A DNA stretch of 64,000 nt from Pyrus communis (taxonomy: Eukaryota; Streptophyta; Magnoliopsida; Rosales; Rosaceae): NCBI RefSeq assembly GCF_963583255.1, contig NC_084813.1:14184001-14248000 (forward strand), given 5' to 3'. Both the position numbers and the translations under genes were made by a program. Positions 14,601 to 26,447 of this stretch are shown here, in pieces (position 1 is the first letter of the stretch; every line of letters starts with the position of its first letter). The notes beneath the pieces are model-generated. The model made no database searches. It was not told where the DNA came from and saw only the letters and a program-made list of their open reading frames with translations.

Positions 14601-15566
14601 GGATTTGTTGCTGATGTAAGACGGATGAATGTTGCCTTGACCAGAGCCAAGTTCTCACTTTGGATTTTGGGTAATGCAAGGACTTTGCAGACAAACCAAA
14701 ACTGGGCTGCTCTTGTGAAAGACGCTCAAAAGAGAAATTTGGTTAAAACAGCTAAAAAGCCATACAAGGACATGTTCAAAACAGCTTCTGAGCAAAAGTC
14801 TGGTAATCGTTCATTGGAGCCACAACATGTTCAAAAGGTTAAAGATGCAAGTCTGCATGCAAGGAAATATGCAAAGGAAGCACATGAAAGAAAAACAAAA
14901 CACATTGATCATGTTCGGAGTAAAAGAAGACTTGGTGCTAGTGAACCAGATGTTTCAGCAACTAAAGATGATACCAGAATTAAAATAGTGCTGGCCAGAG
15001 ATGAATATGATTTACCACTGAAGGATGGCTTTTCTACTGTCACTCCAGATGCCCACGGTAAAAATTCCAAGGATGTCAAGTCCACAGAGTCAGAGGAACG
15101 TGTTACAGATAGTGAAAGTAGAGATAAAGATAGCAAAAAAAGGAACATTAATTTGGACAATACTCAAACTGGTAAGAGGAAAAACAGATTTGAAAATTCA
15201 AAAAGGGATGCAGATAACTCTGAACAAAGAACACATGACGGTGGACCTATGAAATTGCGAGAGTCAAAAAGGGCTAAGAGATCTTTTGATGGTGACAGAA
15301 GCCAGAAAAAGCAAGTTTTACCTCCCTCAGATCAAACAAAGGATGCAAGTGATGGAGGTGGAGCTTCAAATCAAGTTGCAACTTCTTTAGATTTAATTGC
15401 AAAAAGGAAAAAACAGCGAGAAGCTGTTGATGCTATACTTTGCTCATCTCTGATTCCTTCAAAGAAGTCTGAAAAATCAATAAACCCCGTGCCTGCTAAA
15501 AGACCTCAATCGTTTTCCTCAACTGCAAGCGGTGGCATAAAACCACCCAAGTCAAGGAAAGATTGA
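3820..15566 (+). CDS. SEN1/UPF1-type superfamily 1 RNA/DNA helicase, 21 exons, about 2319 aa
   Basis: Exons I infer: 3820-3950, 4689-5073, 5186-5302, 5409-5488, 5807-5953, 6046-6194, 6285-6415, 6531-6653, 6785-6858, 7258-7842, 7969-8080, 8289-8426, 8888-9208, 9481-9724, 9853-11123, 11543-11945, 12038-12951, 13039-13104, 13185-13310, 13979-14223, 14369-15566. They total 6960 nt and keep frame throughout. Residues 1 to about 1300 are the helical SEN1 N-terminal region plus a serine-rich linker. The helicase core follows: GPPGTGKT (motif I, about 1467, split by an intron), CAQSNAAVDEL (Ia), a charged coiled-coil insertion, IDEAAQ (II, about 1770), GDPKQLPA (III), YRMHPEIC, VDGFQGREVD (V) and VALTRAK (VI, about 2009). 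The last 300 or so residues are basic and disordered with possible nuclear signals. Senataxin/Sen1 relatives unwind RNA:DNA hybrids and act in transcription termination. The closest Arabidopsis match from memory is At1g16800. Intron 7 appears to be GC-AG. Exact exon edges in the N-terminal third are less certain than in the core. Confidence 0.93.
8577..8609. repeat. (CT)n microsatellite in helicase intron 12
   Basis: About 16 CT units lie in the intron between the exons ending at 8426 and starting at 8888. It is probably length-polymorphic and usable as a marker. Confidence 0.9.
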
Positions 15567-16740
15567 CTGGCCTGTTTTGGTGTTTTGTCAGGTATGATTT
15601 CTCTTATAGCATTAGAAAATTGGTGGTTAGCAAATTGCTCTATGAATACATATATTTTATTGGTAGCATTTTAAATCTGGTCATGGTTGTGACCCTTGTT
15701 ATTTGAAAGCTTCGTAAGCCTGAGGTGGCATTCTCGGTGGAATAACAATTATATTGAAACTGAATTGTCTGCAGGAATAATAATTATGTTGTGAAATTTC
15801 ATCCTGAAATTTCTCAATGACATGCTCATGTGGCATCTTCTCTCGTTATTTTGGAGTGGAAGGATGGATAGGTTGTGGGTTCGATAATCATTAGCTGCGT
15901 GATTGAAGTTACCAATATGACTTAAAAACTCATATTAGGCAATGAACTGTTGGTTATATTTGGTGCGGCATTTCTCTTTCACCCCATACTAAGCATCAGC
16001 GTTTGCACTGTATTGAACGTTCGTGTACTAGTCCTTTTAGTTCCAGTAGATATCTATTATTAGAAGTTAAGTAAGTGTTGTGAGACATCGAGATTGTTGA
16101 ATGTATTTGTAATCAAACTCTTCTATATGTTTGCAGTTTTGCCCAGAATTCTCAATCTGTGAACTTTCTCGCGCAACCCAGAATATACAGCTGACTCCTT
16201 GCTTACAACGAGCCTAAGTTTTCCATTCATTTATTTGAGATTTGAAGAACGTCGTAAGCTTTTGCAGACTGCTATAGAGAATGTACAGCTGACTGCTGGC
16301 TTACAATATGCAGTATTTGGTTGCATCCCTCTACCGTCACAACGAGCAGGAGAGGAGGTCCGATTTGAAGGTGTTTCATCTGAAAATTTCTGGTATGCCA
16401 TTGTAAAATAGTCTTTTGATAGGTGTGCCACAATTGGTTTAGCTCGTATCCTTTCCATGGTTTTTGGAAGATCATGTGTATATATCAGTCTGTAAATACT
16501 AGTAATTGTGCTCTTCTTTAATTCAGAACTTTTCGTCCCATAAACCTCTTATCGACCAAAGCAATTTCATCAAGGTAGATTGTTATAGTTTATTAAAAGT
16601 CTCAGTTGTATTGCCATGGTTGTGCAAAGAAATGAATATACTTGGTTTTTTTGTGTGTATGGTGCCATTGTTTTACGATGACAAATTACCGTTTGACACA
16701 TCTCTAAAACTTTTGCTTTTGCCATTTTAACGAGTTACAT
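15567..16740 (+). other. Probable 3' UTR of the SEN1-like gene, possibly containing an intron
   Basis: After the TGA ending at 15566, a GTATGA donor-like site follows TTTTGTCAG at 15591, and a TATGTTTGCAG acceptor-like site ends near 16136. A spliced 3' UTR is therefore plausible. Two similar segments containing TACAGCTGACT occur near 16190 and 16285. The 70-codon frame at 16199-16411 has no recognised domain. Transcript data would decide. Confidence 0.4.
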
Positions 16741-16834
16741 TTGCTTGTGTCAGACTAGATTTGCAGAAAGGAAGGAATGATTTGTTCTATAGTCTCTATC
16801 CCTCAATCTTCAAATGCATTTTCACCTAATATTA

Positions 16835-17145
16835 GGGTAATGTTAGGTAGATTAAATTTGTAGATTAATTGCAAATTAAATGATGTATTACTAATAAGAA
16901 ATAGGCACGTTAATTATCACTTAATTAATAATGGGTAATGCTAGGTAGGCCAAACCAACTAATGTATCATCAATAAGAAATAAACAAGTTAATCAATACT
17001 TAGGTAATAATCTAATAATCAACAATGATATCATTTGGTTTAAAAATTTAGTCTTCCTATCATTACTCATTAATAATCCAATCAACTTCCATGTTATTTA
17101 ATTTACAAAATTTTATGTACAAATTTAATCTTCTTAACATTACCC
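16835..17145. mobile_element. MITE with GGGTAATG termini, host of a second copy
   Basis: The left end GGGTAATGTTAGGTAGATTA and the right end, read on the other strand, agree over about 30 bp, with TTAAATTTGTA continuing in both arms. The element contains no coding frame. A second element with the same terminal motif is nested inside at 16935-17068. No clear target duplication remains for the outer copy. Confidence 0.75.
16935..17068. mobile_element. Nested MITE, same family, 9-bp target duplication
   Basis: The ends GGGTAATGCTAGGTAG and its diverged inverse (…CATTACTC) enclose 134 bp. It is flanked by perfect 9-bp direct repeats ATTAATAAT at 16926-16934 and 17069-17077. A 9-bp duplication is typical of Mutator-type elements. 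It inserted into a related MITE. Confidence 0.8.
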
Positions 17146-17469
17146 ATATACTATGCATGCATCTCTACCATAAGATAATCTAGTAACTTATCCTTTTCAA
17201 TTAATCCTTAATATCTGATGCCAGAAAATAATCTAGTTACTTATTCATTCCAATCCAATCTAATCCTTAATACCAAACGACCATAAGAATTCACCTCTTA
17301 CATGTTCCAACCCGCACGTGACTCGTGCCCTCGAAATATTAGAACCAAGAATCCCTAGCTCAAACTTATTGGGGGAGGGGATCGGTATAATAACTTGGTG
17401 ATTTATCGTATTTTGGGATAACTAATTGTACAATCATTGCCTTGGCATTTCATGTATCAACCATGCAAC

Positions 17470-17639
17470 AATATATACTCAATGTGACCGGAATATGTAA
17501 TGATATATCACGTGTTACTATACAAATGGTGGGATATATGTGTTAAAAAGTTAATAACTTAAAAAATACAATTTCCCACCAGTTATATAAAAACATGTAG
17601 TGTACCATCCGTATTCTAATCACAATGAAAAATTTCTCC
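17470..17639. mobile_element. MITE copy related to 51562-51732 (opposite orientation)
   Basis: The right end AATGAAAAATTTCTCC and an internal block with GGTGGGAAATT and CACATATATCCCAC match the reverse complement of the element at 51562-51732. The left terminus is diverged, so that boundary is approximate. Confidence 0.6.
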
Positions 17640-18746
17640 TAAGACTCCTCGAAAGGTTAAAATTCTAAACGTAAGAATTTAGCTAGAAACCTTTGTAAGT
17701 GTCCAAAATTTAGCTTGTTAGTTTTTTTGTTTGTTTTGGTTGTTCCTCGCATAAGCTTGAGGGGGAATGTTAGGATATATATACACGTGTAACAATTGTA
17801 TTGGAGGACTGCAGAGTTAGTTATATGTGTGCTGTATTTATAAGTGAGGTCGGTCACAGTTGGAATGTAATGAAAAAAAACAGAAAATTTCCCTCCTCTT
17901 TCTCTCTCTAAGTTTGTTCTCTCTCTTTGATACATTTCTTCTCTAGTGTTTTCTCTGTATTACATATATTAGGGTTGTTATCAATTTGGAGGGAGGGCAT
18001 GCATATTTTACCAAAAGAGGCAATGAATTTGTAAACCTCAAGCTATGAAGAAACTGAAATGTCACTGTACCCTAAGCCAAATATAGAAAGCAAAATATTG
18101 AAAGAAGCTAGGAAATTGTCGATACGATCAAATGCATGCATCTGTATATGGATATGTGTAACAGTAAGTATGGTCAACCGAATAGATATTGTTCTCTATT
18201 TTTTGAAAAAAAATGGTTAGATTCAGGCTAGAACAATTGTAGATTTGTTCAACGTGTTGTCTAACTAATTCATATTCTATGTAATGTACATCCAAACCTT
18301 CTAAAGAAAAAGAGCATAGTCGTAGACATGTTTAGAATACTTTAGTTAGACTGATAATGCATGTTGAAAATGTAATTCATCAACGGTTTGAATAAACTTA
18401 ATTACATAGATCTGAATGAATAATTCTTTTAAAATAAATTGTTAGAAGTGGTCGTAGTTCTTTTCGGAGGTGTGATTGTTCCGGAAATCGATGCATTTCA
18501 TTTGCTAAAAATTAATTAAGGTATGTATAATCTTATTGCTGAAGGGTGAAGCAATCCTACCCACCACAGGGAAATCATGTGAGATGCTGCATGCATGCAC
18601 GTGATTTGGAGCAGTCGGGTAATTAATCAGAGTTGTCACCTATTATTTTGGACATGTGATGTGATGAATTTCTCTAACGGGCTTTCAGATGTAGTCATCT
18701 CATTCTTTTATCTTATGCGGCGTTGCTTGCTTATGATTAAGCAAGT

Positions 18747-18747
<1 letters not shown>

Positions 18748-18804
<57 letters not shown>
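18748..18804. repeat. Long (CT)n microsatellite
   Basis: About 28 uninterrupted CT units. It creates a spurious Leu-Ser run in an open frame, which should not be annotated as protein. Confidence 0.95.
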
Positions 18805-18807
<3 letters not shown>

Positions 18808-21002
18808 TATTGTCTATCATGAAATGATTTCCACAAATTCCTCATGGTGAATTGTTTCACACTCTCCTCATTTAGCACATATCTTAATTTTCGTTTTGGG
18901 ATTCACACTACTTTGGCATCTATTGGTATAAAATAATAGTGTTTTTCAAAATGATCTATAAGATTGGTTTAACTTCTCACTTTGATTTTTAAGATTTGAA
19001 ATTATTAGAAATGATCTCTGACTTGGTCCACCATCATTGATTTGGCCCTTGCATGAAAAAGTCTGTTAAATAAGTACCAAATGACAAAAATACCCTCAAT
19101 TTAATAAACAACGGGCTAAAATGTTTTGACAAAGATTGAGGATATTTTTGTCATTTTATCCTTATTCAATGGAGAACGGAATGACCAAAATGATTGATAG
19201 TGGATAAGAATTACTTCTATCGATTTCGAATCTTAGGGACCAAAATAAGGAGTTATGCTAATCTTAGAGATCATTTTGGATAAAAAGCCAAAATATTATG
19301 TTACATTTTCACATGTAACTATATGTTACGTTTTCATATATCAATTAACTGTAAAGCTATATGTTTAGCTTTTTCTCAATAGTCTAACAATTACAAAAGA
19401 ACATCATTATAATCTAATACTTCCATGTTTATGATTTTAAATTAGTTATATAGACCCATGTTTAGGGATAAATTTTTATTTATTTTTAATAAAACAAATT
19501 GATATTTTTTCACCCTCCCGAACTTGCCAATTATTTGGGGTGAATAAACGATCATTGTATAATTAGGTTTATACCAAGGGCGGAGATGGAAATTTAAGTA
19601 GAGGTGACTAATATTTCATTGCCTGAAAGCTTACAATTATTGTGGCCTGTATTTAATTGAGAGAAGAGAGAGACGTGTGACAATAGAGAGAATGAAACAT
19701 GGAGAATAAGCTTGAGGAATTCTGTGTGTTATTCCCCAAAACTTGTGCCTTTCTTATTAAGGAGATAAACTTGCTTTCCAAGTAATACAACATTTAATAG
19801 GAAAGATCTAGATCCTGAAGGATTCCTAATCTATCTTTACTTAGGATTTACACAATCATATATGTATTAGAATGTATATCTCAACAACAATGCTATTTTA
19901 AAGATACAACTAGAACTAGTAAAAGTATGATTTTTCTCTAATTGTATTTAGTTGGGGGGCTAAATTGCCAAAGTATTATATATATTATATGTAGTAAAAA
20001 CAGTCAAACGACCTTATATGGTATTTAATTTTGCGAAAAATCTGGGCCGTGCTATAGCCAAGGGAAATTACACATAGCTCCGCCCTTGGTTTATCCATAA
20101 CGTTGTACATATATAATTTCTCGCTGGAACTCAATACATAATACGATTGAGAATTCACATATGTAAGAGAAATACAACAATGAAATCTTATCTTATTAAG
20201 TATGTCTGATATATAAAACCCTAGAACGTCACAACGTTCATGCTTGAGAAATGTTATAAAAAAATATGCATAATCATTTTTTCTAATAATTTTTGTCAGA
20301 ATCCATACCAATTATAGTGGCCATAGTATTCTTGTTGTGAGCTTGATCATCATTCGTTTTCTTTTATCATGAAAAAAGGGCATGATTGGAGAGGGCCCAT
20401 AAAGATATGCTAAATTAACAGTGGCCGGAAAATATATATGATATGTGTAGTGGTAGAACAATATATGATTGGGTTGGAAGGATCCCATTGGGATTTGCTT
20501 GCTTTATTTTTGAGAAGTAGAATTGATATATTATTTATATATTACATGGAAAAATTGAGTCAGTCAGAGAGAGTATCCAAATTTTATTTGTTATGGGTTC
20601 ACATTTTGTGAGAGTGACCCCGTTCAGCTCACTTGGTTTCTTTATTCCATGCAAACCTGCAACTGATGTTGCCTCGATCAGATAGGCAACTTGAGAAAAG
20701 ACCTGACCCTTGCCACATGATATCTCCTTCTGCATGCAGTATCAGTATCAATACTAGGAGAGATGCACCTCGATCTTTTAGCCACATATCTCTTTCTACT
20801 GCATTAATGCGTGCATGCATGCATTTGCATTCTCACTCATTGCAGCCCCAAGAGAAGCTAATTATATGCGTATTTGTATTCATTATATATTGGGAGCTCT
20901 CATATATACACGGAAATAAACTTTCCACGTAAATGATCGTGTTGTTTTATTTTTCGATGAAAACAAATTACAACTGGGAATACATGAGCAGTATATATCT
21001 GT

Positions 21003-21022
21003 ACACACACACACACACACAC
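21003..21022. repeat. (AC)n microsatellite
   Basis: Ten AC units within intergenic DNA. Confidence 0.9.
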
Positions 21023-21137
21023 ATAGTAGCTAGATCATTCTTCACACGGGATAACACAAAAGGATCGTCATCATTTTTATTGATTGCTAGCAATTATTGA
21101 ATTTAATTGGTTACAAAATGTTGAGTAATGCTAGGAA

Positions 21138-21552
21138 GATTATGCATTTTGTAGTACAGTTTAAAATTAACCATATTATGTGTCAAGTGATGTGTAAAGA
21201 GAAAATTTTCATGCACAAGAGATATATTGTTAATAATGAATCTCACACTAAAGAGAGGAGACTCCTAATATGAGATTATAAGTTGGGCCACTTCTCATAT
21301 TATGCATGGTGGAACCTCAATTTTTTTCATATATCTAGCTATATCCCTCTCTTTGTGATTGATCGTGTGACTTATCAAGTGGTCATCGAGAAAGAGAGGA
21401 ATATCAAGATATACCCATGTGGTATTCGAATTTTTGTGCAAAAAATATCGTACTCCCAACAATGTTCAAAACTATTCAAAGAAGCTTTTATGTGAAATAT
21501 ATATTGGTGATGAATTCAAGATAAAATGATTCTAAAAGAGTTGATCCTATAT
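21138..21552. repeat. Segmental direct repeat, copy 1 (compact)
   Basis: This stretch, from GATTATGCATTTTGTA to GAGTTGATCCTAT, is repeated in the same orientation about 2.07 kb downstream at 23212-23918. Shared blocks include GACTTATCAAGTGRTCATC, AAAGAGAGGAATATCAAGAT and CTATTCAAAGAAGCTTTT. Copy 1 lacks the insertions found in copy 2 and so approximates the empty-site state. Confidence 0.8.
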
Positions 21553-21771
21553 ATTCCCTTCTAATCAATGTACATTGTTAAGTTTCTTCATACTAATTTA
21601 GTTGGTATAGATAGCACTGGAAAACAGCAAAGCTGACAAAAACATTGTTTGACAATTCTATTGGAATTTCAATCTATATAGCTATATAGCCTTTCAGTTT
21701 TCCTTTCTATCGTCCAAATGTACCAATTGCATCGTCTCCCAAGAGACTTCCCATCAAATTTTATAGATTAT

Positions 21772-21798
21772 TAGTGTGTGTGTGTGTGTGTGTGTGTA
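21772..21798. repeat. (GT)n microsatellite
   Basis: About 13 GT units. Confidence 0.9.
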
Positions 21799-22187
21799 TG
21801 TATGGTAGTCGATTGATCGTGATCTTGGAGGCACTGTATAACTAGGTACGTGTAACCTGTTTTTACACATGCATTGAGATTTTATATTTCTTTATTTGAA
21901 CTGTTAATTCGTTAACTTAACGCCCATAATTAAGGGAGCTCATGTCATGTGTGATCAAGAAACAAAGAAAAATTACATTAGATTCCAAACCTTTCACAGA
22001 AGGCAGAATTAATAAATTAACCAATCCAAGTACGGACGTTTTTGCTCTTAAAGCACCTCTATGCATCATGTGCTTGGCATTCATCCAATGTTTAAAATAA
22101 TGAAAGACACCTACCCCAACATCTAGATAATAATCAAATCCTTACCCTAATTAAAGAGGGTACATATATATTTCAAACCACCCTCAA

Positions 22188-22316
22188 GTGGTGGTAATGT
22201 TCATTATCTTATTTATTATCGTTAGATGAATTTAAATTTTAAAATTTATGTCTATCCACTATACAAATTTTGATATTTAAACTCATTTAACAAGAATAAA
22301 TAAGGTAGTAAGTATC
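22188..22316. mobile_element. MITE with long inverted arms and 8-bp target duplication (hAT-type)
   Basis: The two halves form inverted repeats of roughly 60 bp, with shared CTTATTTATT and TATCCACTATAC. Perfect 8-bp direct repeats ACCCTCAA flank it at 22180-22187 and 22317-22324. Eight-bp duplications are typical of hAT transposons. It has no coding capacity. Confidence 0.7.
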
Positions 22317-22673
22317 ACCCTCAATTAAAGGTGTTGAGCAAAATATTCTCAATTAAAGAACCCATTTACATCTAATTGTACGATTTGTTCATCTCCTTTG
22401 ACCTTTGACCAAATAATTAGCGTGCATTATTACTTCCTATTTTAAGACATGTTGGTTGCATGACCAATGGTTTCTTTCTCAATCTGTTAATTGTTAAACT
22501 TAATTAGGATCCATTCCATAATGCATTATATTTAGATGCAAGTGAGATTTGCGGGTTTCTTCAACCTATTATATCTCAGGTTTAAACTTTCCTTCTTACT
22601 TTGGGTGTAGATTAGTGTACGATATTTCTTGAAATAATAAAACACTCAGTATATTTGGTTGGGAGTTATCATA

Positions 22674-22880
22674 GAGCATCTCCAATGGAGTTCCCAAGAA
22701 CATCTCCAATGGAAGATGCAAATATACCTTGAAAACTCTGTAATGGAGAGATGCAAAATATCCACTTTGGCTAAAAATGTAAATAAAAACCTAAATTTGC
22801 ATTTTTGGTGGTGGGTCTCACCAATTTAAAAGAGAAAATTAAATAGAAATTAAAGTTTACATTTCTCATTGGAGTAGAAT
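22674..22880. repeat. Possible MITE with the ATCTCCAATGGAG motif
   Basis: The motif CATCTCCAATGG occurs twice near the left (22678 and 22705). An inverse-like TCTCATTGGAG occurs near 22866. Such motifs end many plant MITEs, but I could not place exact termini or a target duplication. Confidence 0.35.
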
Positions 22881-23367
22881 TCTCATTTACACCTCCCTAA
22901 TAATATAAAATAAGAAAAAAAACTTGTGTGGCGATTAAAATGTCATTGGACTATGATGAGTGAGACTACTAACTACTTAAAACTTACCATGTGGTAAGCT
23001 ATGATTATAATTTTTACCAGATATTCATATTTAAATTTCTCATAGTTAATGTTCCTCTTAATCAATACATATACCATTAGCGGAAAAAACATGAAGCATT
23101 TTAAAGAGAAATTTTGCTAGTAATTTTGAATAGGAAAATTCAAAGCCGAACGGAAGATAGAAAACTAACATCCTTGAGAAATTCCTAGACATAATTTCAC
23201 TAGTGCCCAGTATGATTACGCATTTTGTACCGCAGTATATATTATGTATCAAGTGATGCGTAAAGAGAAAACTTTCATGCACCAAAGATAAATTGTTAAT
23301 AATGAATCTAACATGAGATTATAAGTTGAGCTATTCTCTATATTATACTTGGTGGAATCTCAAATTT

Positions 23368-23369
<2 letters not shown>

Positions 23370-23405
<36 letters not shown>
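23370..23405. repeat. (AT)n microsatellite
   Basis: About 18 AT units inside segmental repeat copy 2. Absent from copy 1. Confidence 0.95.
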
Positions 23406-23406
<1 letters not shown>

Positions 23407-23632
23407 CTACCCGTCTTTTTGTGATCGATCGATTGTGTGACTTATCAAGTGATCATCAAGAAAGAGAGGAATATCAAGATATAACCCAGTAGAGAGAGGT
23501 GTTTTTTTCTTACAACCTATAACCAAATACAGAAACATTCATGATATGACATGTACGCATCATTTGTCATATCTGATGTGTGGTATTAGCATTTTTGTGC
23601 AAAAATAACGTTACTCCCAACAACGTTCGAAA

Positions 23633-23824
23633 TGGGAATAGATTCGGAAATGATCTCTCCCACCAAGGCCCACCAATAAATTAATCCGGATCCTTGAAAT
23701 TTGATCCAACAACTAAAATTATTATAACTTTTTAAGGACCCTCTGTTTGTAGCCGTTGGATCAAATTTCAAGTGTCCGGATTAATTAATTGGTGGGTTTT
23801 GATGGAAAGATATGGAGCTCTTCC
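23633..23824. mobile_element. MITE with 8-9 bp target duplication, empty site present nearby
   Basis: The ends are GGGAATAG and, on the opposite strand, GGGAAGAG. The arms share CCCACCAAT, TTAATCCGGA and TTGAAATTTGATCCAAC as inverted repeats. CGTTCGAAA occurs on both sides (23624-23632 and 23825-23833), whereas the homologous site in copy 1, near 21460, has only one such sequence. This directly supports insertion after the segmental duplication. Confidence 0.82.
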
Positions 23825-24298
23825 CGTTCGAAACTATTCAAAGAAGCTTTTTTGTGAATTATATATTGGTGAAGAATTCATGATAAAATGATTCTAATTA
23901 AAAGGGTTGATCCTATTCAATGATGTAGATTAATTAAGAGAAATATTAATTATGGAAATTTTAAAAGTGAATATATGGTATAATTATCACCAAAGCTACT
24001 ATATGGCAAATTTTAGGTTGTTGGTGGTGCCACTCGACGGTGCAAACTAACCCCTCTACAAAATTTTCTCGTAAAATGGGATTAAATATATATAGTTTGA
24101 CTAACTTAAAAATTAGTAAGATGTGAAAAATTGCATCTCTATTAATCACAATCTCTATCACGCTTCTAAATCTAGAGAGTGAGAAAGAAGATCTTAAGAG
24201 CTCCTCTAGCATTAATTATTTTTTTTTTTAATAAATTTTTGGAAAAAAAAACTCTATTTCTATTGGTTGAACTAACCTCCATATAATTATGGTTTCCT

Positions 24299-24324
24299 AA
24301 ATTAGAGAGTATGGTTTCCTCAAC

Positions 24325-24355
<31 letters not shown>

Positions 24356-24368
24356 AGAGAGTATGGTT
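24299..24368 (+). mobile_element. Minimal poly(A) retroposon insertion with 18-bp target duplication
   Basis: AAATTAGAGAGTATGGTT occurs at 24299-24316 and again at 24351-24368. Between them lie only TCCTCAAC and a run of 26 A. This is the signature of LINE-machinery insertion of an almost fully 5'-truncated RNA. Replication slippage is a less likely alternative. Confidence 0.65.
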
Positions 24369-25297
24369 GGAAATTTTTTTTTAAAGATCGAGTTCCTAAC
24401 ATGTTTGAATATACTTGGAGAAGAATACCACTAGATTCAACAAAGGACATAGCTTTGAAGTGAATATCAGTTTAGTTCCCTAATGATATCAAATAGAGAA
24501 ACTTGGCCATAACTTTCAAGTATGCCTTACACTAATCATTTATTAATCCAGTGTTAGTCAAACGATTAGAAAAGGCCACATAATTAATGAACAGAAGGCC
24601 GAATGAAAAGGACTTCCATGTTCTCTATATGTACCTGCGTGTCAACTTGTAGGGTAAGCATTATTTTATTTGATCATTTCTCTTTAATTTCCGATTAAAA
24701 TAAGGTCATATCACATGGAATACCATTGGGTGCCATCTTCCACGTTCTTTTAAGCATCTCAAAACATTATAATCTAAAAAGAGAGTCAATTGGAAACGTT
24801 ACATAGACATCAAGTGTGGATATCAAGACAGAAAAGCTTGGAGAGTTAATAATTTTGGCAAAGCACTCTAGATGCATTGTGTTAAGATCATCTCCAGTTA
24901 TGGAGCGATAAATGTAAAAATTAATATTTTAATGGCTATCTTTAGAACTAAATTTTTTCATTTCTAATCATGCAGGGTTATATTTTGTTTCTCTTCATAT
25001 TGTATTACTTTCTGACCAAACTTAGCCCGTCCTAATGCCAAACTCAGCCTGATTCTATTTAGTCCTTTGAATGGAGGTTAATTTTGTCAATTTAAAGACT
25101 AAATGTGGCTTACAGCCCTTGATAGGATATGGCCTAAGATCAGTTCCCTAATAAAACCATCTGCAATAAGAAAATACTATCTTCCGAAAGTTTTCTGACA
25201 TCCAAACATGCATGAGCATAGTCAGAGGTAAAAAGTAACTCAACTCCTAATTCATAAATATGAATCTTCTACCGCATACAAAGGCTTGGTTGTTATC

Positions 25298-25300
<3 letters not shown>

Positions 25301-25339
<39 letters not shown>
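25301..25339. repeat. (TA)n microsatellite
   Basis: About 19 TA units. Likely polymorphic. Confidence 0.95.
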
Positions 25340-25342
<3 letters not shown>

Positions 25343-25457
25343 TATAGCAATATAGCATCGAGATATATCTTTTACCACATTACTTCGAAATATATTCCGA
25401 TTTGATGCAAGAATTTTCACTAAAAAAACTGGGTGAGTGTGACCCAATAACATATAG

Positions 25458-25493
<36 letters not shown>

Positions 25494-26295
25494 AATTGCA
25501 GGGATCCAATGGAGTGGATTGGCCAAAAATATTAGTGAAAAAAAAGTGTACGGATAAACATTTATATATGTATATATTGAACACGCTAATTTGAGTTCGT
25601 AGGGGCAATGAAACTTCCCTTTACTACTAGATTCCATTTGGGATATGATTATTTATAAGCTTAAATTGGTAGAGAGCTTTCATTGTGGAATATTGTTGCA
25701 AATCTTTGTAAGGCTATTTAATCATTATTGTCATGATCAATAGACTAGTTAATAGTAAAACATGAATTAATTTAATTTGAAATGTAGCCAAATTTTGAAC
25801 ATGCATGCTAAAGACTTTCTCAATTTTAAAATTTTAACCACTCAAGGGTATTATTCAAACACTGCTCGATGGAGCTCGACCGGTTATGTATAACTATTGA
25901 AGAAGAATAAGGGTTTAGTTTTTCAAATTTCCCCTATTGTTTACATCAGCACACCCATTTTTACTTTTCACATACCTTTATTAATTTATATTCCTTGATC
26001 TTCTTCAATCCATCTGATCTGACTGCCGTAATTTAAAAAAGTGTGAGAAGTAAAAAAAAATGTGAATATCATACCCCTTGCTTATATTCTAGTGTTGGTG
26101 AAAGAGTGGTGATGACGAGTAAATAAAGCAGTAAAATAAAATGCAAAAGCCAAGATAGTCAGGCTTCAGAAACCTGGAAGGTAGCAGCTACCAATGGGCA
26201 CCACCTCGGTATTAAACAACAAAAGACCTCGATGGGGTTATGATTCTTGAGGCAGTTGCCCCAGCCGGCGTACCAGAAATTTAATGATAATGCAA

Positions 26296-26302
26296 TATAA
26301 AA
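26296..26302 (+). promoter_or_regulatory. TATA box of the first SAUR gene
   Basis: TATAAAA lies about 150 bp upstream of the ATG at 26448, a usual spacing for a plant gene with a leader of about 120 nt. I did not see a clear TGTCTC auxin-response element close by. Confidence 0.5.
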
Positions 26303-26447
26303 TATCCCCTTAGTATTAAAATATTCCAATCAATTCATCACTCCAAGCCTCCCAACTCCTTTAAATCCTGCCACCTGCTTCAGACTTTACACCAAAGAAC
26401 ACAAAACCCAGCTTTTTTCTGCATCTGCTAGCCCCCATTTCTGCTTC

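Larger units (their letters stand above)
17146..21137. other. AT-rich intergenic DNA without a supported gene
   Basis: Apart from the MITE at 17470-17639 and the microsatellites at 18748 and 21003, I see only AT-rich unique-looking DNA and degraded repeat sequence. The frames at 18595, 19985, 20535 and 20633 have no domain, no codon pattern and no good start or splice context. Confidence 0.5.
23212..23918. repeat. Segmental direct repeat, copy 2 (expanded by insertions)
   Basis: Homologous to 21138-21552 but longer. It carries an (AT)n expansion at 23370-23405, about 90 extra bp near 23487-23578 and a 192-bp MITE at 23633-23824. Alignment to copy 1 shows where each was gained. Confidence 0.8.
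23919..26290. other. AT-rich intergenic DNA with simple repeats
   Basis: No supported gene. Contains the 24299 retroposon, an (AT)n tract at 25301-25339 and a 29-base A run at 25464-25492. The frames at 23961, 24172 and 25247 on the minus strand derive from poly(T) or (TA)n and are not genes. Confidence 0.5.

Noticed and set aside
18595..18822. 75-codon frame with a Ser-Leu repeat
   Set aside because: Produced by the (CT)n microsatellite.
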